This document shows positions 32,572-42,000 of a stretch of DNA of 64,000 nucleotides, in pieces. How positions within the stretch are numbered: position 1 is the first letter of the stretch; every line of letters starts with the position of its first letter. The stretch is from Cafeteria roenbergensis (taxonomy: Eukaryota; Sar; Bigyra; Bicosoecida; Cafeteriaceae). A program made the position numbers and the translations under genes. The notes under the pieces were generated by a model. It made no database searches, was not told the origin of the DNA, and was given only the letters and a program-made list of their open reading frames with translations. Location of the stretch: assembly GCA_008330645.1 (NCBI GenBank), contig VLTN01000076.1, positions 84,768 to 148,767 on the forward strand. Direction: 5' to 3'.

Positions 32572-33593
32572 TCACTTGGCAGCGGCGAGCCTTGCCAGCG
32601 CTGCCGCGCGGATCACGCCGGCCGCCCTCCTGGCCGCTTCCGAGGCGGAAGCGATGGCGGCAGCGTGCGAGGCCTCTCCGTCATCTCCCGCGCCGCTGCT
32701 TGTAACGAAGGTGCGCAGGGGCTCAGAGTCGCCTTGGCGGTGCACCACGGCCGAAACGGTGACTTGGCCGGCGGCCGACCCGTCACTTCCCGAGGAGGCT
32801 GCCGCGACGATCCCGGAGGAGTCGATGCCGGCGTCCAGCAGCGCAGCGGACGCGGCGCAAACGAGCGCCGGAATCAGCTGGCAGACGGCGGCACCGGAAA
32901 CAGTGCCCGACGCGTCGACGCACCCGGCTGGCGCCGCGGCCAGCGCGAGGGACACGTGAATGACGGACTTGGGGAAGCGAGTCAGCAGCAGGGCGGGCAT
33001 GAGCGCGGAGCGCACTGCGGCCGCCACGGCGCGCTCGGCGTCAGACTGGCGGCCGGCCAGCGAGGACGAAGAGACGACTTCTTCCACCGGAGCAAGCTGA
33101 GCCAGAGCGTGGGACGCAGCGAGCGCCTCAGCACCGGCGGCAGTACCGACGCCATCAGCTCCTGGCGTGCTATCCACCACCCCGCTGGTGCGGGTAGCGA
33201 GGCCGGCGGCGGCCGCAACGCGCGCGGGCAGGCTGTGGAGCGGAAGTGGTATGTGCACGTCCACCACCAGCGCCGCCGCCTCGCTGAACACGGCCTGTGC
33301 TGGGGCAGAGGCGCGCGGACCGAACCTGCGCGAAGCGACAAGATTGGCACGGCTTGTCACGGCAGTCATGCATGCGGCTGAGGGCACGTGTCAGACAGCG
33401 AGAGTCTCGACGAGTGAGCTGGCCACGCGCCCGAGGCTCACACGGACGCCACCGCAGTGAAGCCGCCCACCTGCACAACGGACGACCCGTCTGCAGCCTC
33501 GCCTCCCGTGCCGACCTGGACTCCTGCGGCGAAAGGCGGGGCATGGAGGAAGCCAAGGCGCGCCCCTTGGCCATCAGCCTGCGGCCTGGACAT
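32572..33593 (-). CDS. Exosome core subunit, RNase PH-like (RRP43/EXOSC8-like)
   Basis: Two exons, 33593-33442 and 33352-32572, joined across an 89-bp intron (donor GT|GTGAGC, acceptor CAAG), give 310 residues. Exon 1 has the RNase PH-family opening: RPQADGQGARL, then VQVGTGGEAADGSSVVQVGGFTAVASV, comparable to RPDGR...ADGSALVKLGNTTVICGV of RRP43-type subunits. Exon 2 continues with AALVVDVHIPLPLH and the core helix/strand region FPKSVIHVSLALAA...ALVCAASAALLDAGI. I see no phosphorolytic catalytic arginine pair, as in other inert ring subunits of the eukaryotic nuclear/cytoplasmic exosome. RRP42, RRP46 or MTR3 are alternatives. The acceptor is weak (short pyrimidine tract) but phase and homology fit. 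An additional upstream exon is possible. Confidence 0.68.
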
Positions 33594-34063
33594 GGCGCCG
33601 TGCTGGCGCGAGCCCCACCGCTCAGGAGACACAAACCAGGGACGAAACAAACTACATCCCCAGGGTGCTACCCCCCTCCCCCCTCCACGTCCTACGCCCC
33701 CCCCCGTCGCCACAGGCTCTGATGGTCGAAAATCGGCGCCTTTGTCGGACTGCTCATCGCGCGCGCCACCTCGGAACCCTGGCTCTCACGAAGGCCACCA
33801 GACATTGAAAGCGACGGGCGACCTGGCTCGGGCGTCTCAGCAACGCCGGCAGCGGTCCGAGCACAAGCCCTGGAGTCGTGCGCCTCGCCGAGCGAGGCGG
33901 CGCGATGCACCTCGCGCAATGTTTGCGGGCGGGAAAGACCGCCAAGCAGAGCCGCCTGCGATCGACGGACGGCTGTCGTCGCCAAACCCCAACAACCGGC
34001 CAAGCCAGAACAGATTTGCAGCGACCGGCGCGCAGGCAAACCGGCACTTCTCATCCCAGCGCC
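33594..34063. promoter_or_regulatory. Divergent intergenic region (exosome-like / PHB2)
   Basis: About 470 bp between two divergent start codons, expected to hold both promoters. C-rich runs near 33,670-33,708. No motif that I can name. Confidence 0.4.
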
Positions 34064-35587
34064 ATGGCCTCCCGCGTGCCAAAGATCAACCCCGGCGCCG
34101 TCGTGGCGGCAGCAGCTGGTGTCGGCGGCCTGGCGGGCCTCGGCTACCTCGGGTACAACTCCATCTACAGCGGTGAGGCGAGCGCGTGGCGTCAGGTGCG
34201 AGGCGGGACAGCGCCTCCCGGCCTGCACGCAAAGGCCTCTCTTGGCCGCCTTGCAAGCTGGGCGCCTCGCCGCAACAGCGGATGCCGTGCGGCCCTGGCC
34301 CGCTGCGCTGCCTTCCTTCCTCCCTGAGCCCTCGGGGCAATCGCGCGCGACGGGGCCGTCCGGCTGGAGGAAGTTCCGCGGTCGAACGCCCGCCAAAGCC
34401 AAAAGCGCCCGCTGCCAGCACCGCCCCGGCGGCGCCGAGCCGCCCCCGGGTCCTTCTTCCCCCACCCCCCAAGGAAGGGGAGAGAAGGCTTCGCAATGGC
34501 AATCCGCTTTGCAATTGGTGCAGCTGCCATGCTCCAGCAAGCTCCGGAGAGACCAATCGCGGCGCGCCGAGCAGCGCATCCCCGCGCCCCAGCTCCCCCC
34601 AACCTGGCCCCAGGCCCTTGGGATCGCTGCCAACGTCATGGCATCAGTACCCTTGCGTCCGATGCCCTCCCCGGCCTGTCGCTGCCGGGAGACCGCTTTC
34701 GTGCTGCTGGGAAGCGTGGCGCCGTCGCGCGTGGCGCCTTCCCTGGCATGGCTGGGTCACGCCCCGCTTGCCCCACCCCGACCCACACCCCTCGTTGTCG
34801 TCCGCTATGCCGTCGCGCAGTCGAGGGTGGTCAGCGGGCCGTCATCTTCAACCGTCTCGTCGGTGTCCGCGACGTGGTCGTCGGCGAAGGCACTCACTTG
34901 ATGATCCCCTGGTTTGACAGGCCCATCATTTTCGACATCCGGACCCGCCCGCGCCAGGTGCAGTCCCTGACCGGGTCCCGTGATCTTCAGATGGTGCAGA
35001 TCAGCCTTCGTGTGCTGACCCGCCCGCAGGTGGAGCGCCTTCCCCTCATCTTTTCGACCATCGGCGAGGACTGGGAGGAGAAGATTCTGCCCTCCATCGT
35101 GAACGAGGTCCTCAAGCAGGTCATTGCTCAGTTCAACGCGTCGCAGCTTCTCACCCAGCGTGAGCAAGTGTCCAGGCGGATCCGCTCGCTGCTCGAGGAG
35201 CGCGCCCGTGACTTCCACATCGTCCTGGAGGACGTGTCCATCACGGACTTGCAGTTCGGCCGCGAGTTCATGGGGGCCGTTGAGGCCAAGCAGGTCGCAG
35301 CGCAGGACGCCGAGCGCGCCCGCTTTATCGTGGACAAGGCCATTCAGGACAAGAAGACGACGGTTCTTCGCGCCGAGGCAGAGGCCCGCGCCGCCGAGCT
35401 CGTCGGCGAGGCCATCAAGTCCAACCCGGGCTACGTCCAGCTCCGCCGCATCAGCGTGGCGCGCGATATCGCCCACACCGTCAGCCGCTCCAACAACACC
35501 GTGTACCTCAGCGCCGACACCCTGCTGCTCAACCTGCTCTCATCGGAAGGCATTGCCTCCGAGATCAAGGCCTCCGACCGCGCCTGA
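34064..35587 (+). CDS. PHB2: Prohibitin-2, mitochondrial inner-membrane ring protein
   Basis: Exons 34064-34172 and 34821-35587 (648-bp intron, GTGAG...GCGCAG), 291 residues. Exon 1 encodes the N-terminal membrane anchor (AVVAAAAGVGGLAGLGYLGY). The junction restores SVEGGQRAVIFNRLVGV, the start of the SPFH/PHB domain. Family blocks follow: EGTHLMIPWFDRPIIFDIRTRPRQ, TGSRDLQMVQISLRVL, LPSIVNEVLKQVIAQFNASQLLTQREQVS, then the coiled coil AVEAKQVAAQDAERARF and the terminal NPGYVQLRRISVARDI, SNNTVYLSADTLLLNL. These agree with PHB2 rather than PHB1 (NPGY-LRKI and QLLTQR-QVS). Together with PHB1 it forms the ring complex that scaffolds m-AAA protease and cristae. Confidence 0.95.
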
Positions 35588-36292
35588 GTGCGGAAAACAT
35601 TCGCCCTTGATTCCCCGCGCGCCCCGACTGCCTCCTGACGGGTGGGGGAAGGGGCTGACGCCGGGGCAGCCGGTTCGCCCCCTCGAGCCACGTCCGGAAT
35701 CGCGTCATCGCTGCCAAGGCTCTGGCAGCACCAGGGGCACGATCGGTGTCGGGATACCCGATGGTACGCTCGAATGCCTCGTGCCGCTCTTCTGTGAACG
35801 GAGTTGCGCACTCCTGAATGCCTGTCCGCCACTTTTTCGCGCTGACCATGGGTTTGGCCTGCTTCAACCGCCACTCGCCACACGCACTCTGAACGCCTCC
35901 CTCCCAGCCAGCATACACTGGCGCCATGCGAAGCTGCAGGAAACTGTCATCGCATGAGCACGAATGCATCTGTCACAGTGCAATTTAGTACCGTGGTGGA
36001 GTTCACGGATAAACTCAAGGGGGGTTCACGGACTAACTATGGCAGCCACTCGAGCGGCTGGCCTGTTCCACGAGTGGCATACGCTCCGCTGACCATGACT
36101 GCGTTCGCCACGGGCCCTCCTCGAGCTGGGTGTGCTTGGAGCCAAATAGGTTGTGGGTTGTGGCCGTGTGGGCGCAAAATTGCGTCCGGCGCGTTGACTG
36201 GCCGCGACCCAGCAGCAGTGCACTCAAGTCTCTCCTGAGCCAGCTGCTGCCTGCGAGGAGCACGGATGGGGGGATATAAGTATCCTTCGGAA
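35588..36292. other. Boundary stretch between PHB2 and the retroelement region
   Basis: About 700 bp with no supported gene. Base composition becomes less GC-rich towards 35,900-36,280. It is followed at 36,293 by a G run that starts the first retroelement remnant. Confidence 0.5.
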
Positions 36293-36335
36293 GGGGGGGG
36301 GGGGGGTGCTTACAACTCGTGTCACCACTCCACAC
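36293..36335 (-). mobile_element. Retroelement mini-remnant (copy 0)
   Basis: A 14-G run followed by a segment resembling the family 3' end (G run, then ACTCGTGTCACCACTCCACAC against ACTCGCGTCACCATACCACAC). Only about 43 bp survive before copy 1 begins. Identity is diverged, so this is a tentative call. Confidence 0.45.
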
Positions 36336-36339
36336 AAGG

Positions 36340-37974
36340 TTTGGGGGGGGGTCAAAAACTCGCGTCACCATACCACACACTCGATTCACAGACTCATCGA
36401 ACACCAATCCAGCAACTCCATCACCGATGAATCACAAACCGCGCCAAACCCGCAATCCCAAGTCTCAAGTCCCAGATCCCTGCCATCACACTGCCTCGAG
36501 TCGCCACTCAGCCGCCCCTGCTCACCGCATACGCTCCACCTGCTGTCGCAGGTACTGCGTCTGCCCGATCAGCTGGGTCGCCAGTCCCTTGGCGATGACC
36601 TCGTTCAGCCTCGACAGCCAGCGGAAGGCCCAGCGCGCACGCTCCCTCGGCCGGTCGCCGAAGGCCGTGTCCGCCACCTTCTTGAGGAAGGCGAAGGCCG
36701 CCGGTCCCATGCGTCCCGTGGTCGTGACGACGAAGGGCACAATGGAGCTCAAGTTGTCCTTTGTAGCTGAGCTCTTCTTGTACTCCCTCATCTTGTCATT
36801 CTCACGGCGCTCGAGAAAGGCGTCCATGCTCTGCAGGCCCTGCGTCACGTAGGACTTGCTCACTGCCGAGGTGATCTGCACGTCGACGAGACGGGTGGTC
36901 TCGAAGTCGACGTGCACCCGCAGGTCCGGTCGCTTGCGCGCGGCCTCGCTGGACCCCGGCTGGGACCCGAAGCGCGTCTGCCCGTCCTGCCAGCTGGAGG
37001 GCTCCACCACCGACTGTAGTCCCGCCGAGCGCACCGCCGCGTGCAGGACGTCACGGACGTCGTTGTGCGCCCGGATGGTGGAGCCCTTGCCGCAGCGGCA
37101 GCGCGCCAGGTGGTGCGCCACGCCCGAGACCCCGCCGATGTGGACGGTGCCTCTCGCGGTGGTGTCCCGCTGCACGCACGCGCAGTTGATCGACACGCCG
37201 TCCGGCACCACGTGGTCGGCCTCGGAGGCTCCGATGCGGTAGCGGGTGACCACCGCGAACTCCTCGTCTGTGAGTCCGCGGGGCCCCATCATCGTGTTGC
37301 GGAGCCAGTAGTGCGTTCCCGGCACGCACGCCTCTCGGAACGCGACCAGGTCGCTCATGACGCGCAGCATGGCCAGGTCGTCGATGTTGGCGATGCGCTT
37401 CTCCGGCGTGCCCTTGGCCATCGCCTCGGCCCTGCAGCGTGCTGTGCAGGCCCTGCGCGCCTTGGCCAGACGGCGCAGGAAGTCGCACTCGTGCTTGATG
37501 CGCAGCATGTCGTCGTGGTGTAGCATCATCTTGCGCTGCCAGGGCGCCTCGGTCTGCTCGTTCGCCCGCGCCGTCACCCCGTCGCCGTACAGGCACTTGC
37601 GGAGCTTGGCCTTCAGGTCATCCGACAGCACGCCCAAGGTGTCGGGCAAGAAGCCTTCGAACCCTGTCGCTGCGGCCAGGCAGCGGGCTCCCTTGCATGC
37701 CCTGATGAACTCCTCCACCAGGTTTGCAGTTGCCTCCATGTCATCCGACGACTCGTCGTCAGATCCGAGCTCCATCATCGCCTCCAGCGCCAGCTCCTCG
37801 ATCTCGGCGCGCAGCTCTTCCAGGCCCTCGACAGCCCCCGCGATGTCCGACCTCCACACGTGCGCCAGCTGGTAGCGCTTCTCCACCCTGGCGGCATGAA
37901 GGTCGGCCCCCTTGCCTACGACGCAGTCCTTGTCCGGCCTGAAGTACCGTGCCTCGGTGCAGGCGTCCTTGTAC
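36340..37974 (-). mobile_element. Retroelement copy 1, 5'-truncated (about 1.6 kb)
   Basis: The element reads on the minus strand. Its 3' end is the G-run (C-run in sense) next to ACTCGCGTCACCATACCACAC at 36,340-36,390. A coding frame runs from the truncated end at 37,974 down to a stop at 36,522-36,524 (about 484 element residues). The protein has an acidic region, a basic region (KARRACTARCRAEAMAKG) and a Cys/His cluster, CRCGKGSTIRAHNDVRDVL. Then follows RPDLRVHVDFETTRLVDVQI, suggesting the PD-...-D core of a restriction-like endonuclease, and then VTTTGRMGPAAFAFLKKVAD. These features suit the C-terminal end of a non-LTR retrotransposon polyprotein with an RLE-type nuclease; no reverse transcriptase is seen in this copy. 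Its 5' end abuts copy 2 directly, so the frame reads into that copy's tail. Confidence 0.75.
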
Positions 37975-38402
37975 AATGAACATCGTTGGGGGGGGTCGAA
38001 AACTCGCGTAACCATGCCACACATTCGATTCACAGACTCATCAAGAACCAGTCCAGCAACTCCATCACCGATGAATCACAAACCCCGCCAAACCCACAAT
38101 CCCAAGTCCCAAGTCCCAGATCATTCCCATCACACTGCCACGAGTCGCCACTCAGCCGCCCCTGCTCACCGCATACGCTCCACCTGCTGTCGCAGGTACT
38201 GCGTCTGCCCGATCAGCTGGGTCGCCAGTCCCTTGGCGATGACCTCGTTCAGCCTCGACAGCCAGCGGAAGGCCCAGCGCGCACGCTCCCTCGGCCGGTC
38301 GCCGAAGGCCGTGTCCGCCACCTTCTTGAGGAAGGCGAAGGCCGCCGGTCCCATGCGTCCCGTGGTCGTGATGACGAAGGGCACAATGGAGCTCATGTTG
38401 TC
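37975..38402 (-). mobile_element. Retroelement copy 2, 5'-truncated (about 0.43 kb)
   Basis: Starts with the family terminus AATGAACATCGTTGGGG at 37,975 and includes the 3' UTR and the last 80 or so codons (stop at 38,166-38,168). Similarity to other copies ends near 38,402, where GTTGTC is followed by unrelated DNA. Confidence 0.85.
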
Positions 38403-39060
38403 ATTTGAGGCCGATACTTTGGCGCGAGCGTCGGAGCGATGGTGAAACGGCCCGCATGTCCCGCGCTTCCCGTCAGGCAACAACAATTCCCTCTTGCAAA
38501 CCCGCACGGCGGCAGGGCTGGCTCCGGGGAAGCATCACGGCCTGCAGGAGGGCAAGGGGCGCCTCTACCGGCGCCGAAGACAGCTGCAAGCTCTGCTGCT
38601 GGTTTGTTGGGGGCTTTGGAGCAGGACAGGGACGAGGCGGCAGGCACAGAGAGGCGGAACCAGCGGCGGACGACTGAAGAGCACTGCCTCCTCCCGCAAC
38701 CTTGCGTCGGGCGAGCGCTTCGGCGGCTTCGGAGCCCGGCAGAGTCAACTCAAGACTGCGAATCACAGGGTGTGAGTTCCCGGCTCAGTCCAACCCAACT
38801 ACGATCTTGCCCACGCGCCCGGAGAACGACACTCTCTGCCACTCTCGCAGTCTCAACCCGCTCCTGAGAACCAAGTGAGGGGGGCGCCATGTGCTGCATC
38901 GTCGTATCACAAGTCGTTTGCGCAGCCTCGGGGACGCGCGTTGTGACTGGGGTGCGGGCCGTCGGTGCGGCGCGTGCCGTCTGCCGGCTTGCCCGACTTT
39001 TGCACCCGCTCACCTTTGCCTCCCGCCCGCTTCCCCGCAGTGGCCGACCACGGCGCGGAT
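38403..39060. other. Upstream region of the TPR gene, probable 5' UTR intron
   Basis: About 660 bp. A donor-like CAA|GTGAGG at 38,874 and a strong acceptor (pyrimidine tract then CCCCGCAG) ending at 39,040 suggest an intron just before the chosen ATG at 39,061. No upstream coding exon can be supported. Confidence 0.4.
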
Positions 39061-42000
39061 ATGGGAAGCAGAACCAGTTCGACTGACAGCGGCTTGTCCC
39101 CCGCGGCAGGGGCGGTCGCGGCCCCGCAAGCCGGCGCTGTGGAAGCGAGCATCTACGCAACTCCTGAGCCTCAGCGCTGCGCCGACCTCGGCCCTGGCAA
39201 TGCCGTGCAAGCCGGTGCAGCTCCTGCCGCTGCGGCTCCCGAACACAACGTGCCGCCCCGGGTGGAACAGCCGGCCGCAGCCGGCGCGGCTCGCCCCGAG
39301 ACCGTGGGCGACAAGGCCGCGCGCCTGCGCAACAAGCCCACACTCACCGCCCATGACCACCTGGAGCGGCTGGAGGAGCTAGCGCGAGTGAGGCAGGCCT
39401 TCCAACGCATCACCGAGGGCGCCGCCGACGCCATCGCCCGGGCCTTCCACGATGCCAAGCAGCGCAAACGCAGCGGCGACGACAGGCCGCTTCAGGCCAT
39501 CACGCAGGAGTGCATGGGCCGCTTGCGGGGCGGCGAGAGCCTCCAGGTGGTGAACGCAGGCATCGCGGGCGGCGTCAAGGTGGCAGACCCCAGCAGGGGG
39601 GCCTTCTTCAAGATCGCCGAGGACACGGTGGGCATCTACAAAGGCTCCTCGGTGATGGCGGACAAGGCGGCCAAGCACGAGCTGGCCATGCTCACGCACC
39701 TCCACGAGGCGGACGCGGCGCGGCTGCTGACGGTGCCGCTGGCGTCGTGCGTGGACGTGACGGTGCGCGACGCGGCTGGTCGGCCGGAGCGGGTGTACCG
39801 CGTGCAGGGCTTCTCGCGGCACGCGGTCAGCGCGGACACGCTGCGGGTGGGATCGGACAATGGTCGTGTCACACTGCACGTGTGCGCGGCGCTGGACGGC
39901 GTGGCGGAGGAGCTGGCGGCGGCACTGCACCTGGCCCCGAGTCTGATGTCTCCCAGCTCTGGAGAATTCACGCGTCACGAGTACCGGAGGGTGCGGGGCG
40001 TCAGGGACCCGGACGGCTTCCCGCGGCTGGGCCCGGCCACGGACGCGCTGCTGGAGAGCGTGGGGGCGGGGCGGCATGCGGCTGAGAGCTCGGGGGTGTG
40101 CGCGCAGGTGGAGGCGGAGCACGGCGTGGTGCTGGACCCGCTGCGGCCGGTGCACGCGGAGCACAGCGCCACTGTGGCCAGAGATGCCGGTGGCGTGCCG
40201 ACTCGTCTGCCGTTCGACGTGGAGCTGCACGCGCTGCCGTGGGGCGAGGTGGTGCTGCTGGACACGCACCGGCTGTGCATCCCCGACGTGACCGGCGGCG
40301 GGACGGCGACGGCTGGCCAGGTGGCGATCGTGTGGGCCGCTGCGGCCGGAGCTCTGTCTGGCGCTGAAGGTGACTGCGGCGGGGCAGCTGCGGGTGATTT
40401 GACCTCGTCCTCGCCGGTGCTGCGAGTGGTGGAGCTGCCGGAGGGCGACTTGACTGACGCTGCCTTGGCCACGCTGGCCGCTCGGGAGACTGGGCTCTTG
40501 ACGGGCGCCACCGCTCCTGCGTGGAGCGCAGTCAAGCTGGGCCTGCTGGCGGCGTGCTGCGGGGTGGCGGTGCTGCAGTCGAGGTACGGGGCGATCCGAG
40601 TGCTCCTGCCACGGCCTGGGCAGTACTGGCGCGCGGATCACCTGACGGCGCTGTTCCGTCCCGAGGCAGCGGCCGTACTGCGGGAGGCGGGGGCGGAGCC
40701 GTTATCACCGGATGCCCTGATGGCAGGTGGTGGGGATACGGAGGGTCGCGCGATGGGCAGGCTTGTGGCTGCGGGCGGCGTATTGCTGGGCGCCGAAAAC
40801 GTGGGCCTGGCGGCGGACGCGGTGCAGGAGCGTTTGGTCGAGAGCTGGCGACAGGGGCGGGCTGATGACGTTGCGTCGGTGCGGCGAGCGGTCAAGGCCG
40901 GCCTTCACTGCCGCGGGCTGGGGCTGCGGCACGCATGGCGGGTGCTGGGCGCGATGCTGAGCCAAGCAGGGGAGCCCGGCGGTGTGGGGCTGCCTCCATC
41001 GGTGCTGCGCGCCGCTGCGGCGTGCGCGAGCCTGCCGAGCCCCGGGTCGAGCGGGGCAGCGGCGCTGGAGGGTCTGGTGTTGGAGGGAGCCGCGGGTGGC
41101 GCCGACGCGGATGCGGACTGGCTGCTGGCTTGCTGCGTGGCCCGGGGCGTGGCGGCTAGGGGGCGCGGCGTACCGATGGCGACGGCGGCGCTGGTGGGCC
41201 GGGCAGCGGCCGCTGGCGGTAGTGCCGTCGGGCAGGCGTGGGCGGCCCTGCAGCGAGGGTACGGACGGCGCATGAAGGTGTCTGGGTCTGGCGCGCAGGG
41301 CGAGCGGCGAGGCGCTGCGCTGTCGTTCGGGGACGACTCGGCGGGACTGGCGGAGCGCATGGTCGGGTCGCAGCTGCGCGGTTTGCGGCTGAGCGAGTGG
41401 CTGAGCGGCGCGGCGTGGCGGCATTGTCGAGCCGACCCAGCACATTCGCTGTCGGAGACATGCACACGGGCGTCATCAGATGGCGCGTTGGAGATGTTGT
41501 GCTTGTTGGTGGCAGTGGGGTGGAGCGAGAACTCTGAAGAGAGAAATGCTTCCGGAACGAGGCTTTGGGCATGTGCTTTCCGCCTGCTGGAACGAGGCGA
41601 GTTCGTTGTGGCTCTGGAGCTGCTGGAGCGGTGCAGGGACATCCAGGGCTCGTCTCTAGGCGAGGAGCACCCGAGCTTCGCGAGCACACTGGCCACGATG
41701 GCGCAGTGTCGGATGAGCAAGGGGGAGTACGATGCGGCGCTGGGGGTGCTGGAGCGGTGCAGGGACATCCAGGCCTCGTCGGTGGGCGAGGAGCACCCGA
41801 GCTTCGCGAACACGCTGTACACGATGGCGCAGTGTCGGATGAGCAAGGGGGAGTACGATGCGGCGCTGGGGGTGCTGGAGCGGTGCAGGGACATCCAGGC
41901 CTCGTCGGTGGGCGAGGAGCACCCGAGCTTCGCGAACACGCTGTACACGATGGCGCAGTGTCGGATGAGCAAGGGGGAGTACGATGCGGCGCTGGGGGTG

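Noticed and set aside
36345-36852. Plus-strand frames (about 140-180 residues) repeated at each retroelement copy
   Set aside because: They recur only because the element recurs. They cover the antisense of its 3' UTR and C-terminal domain and have no known motif.
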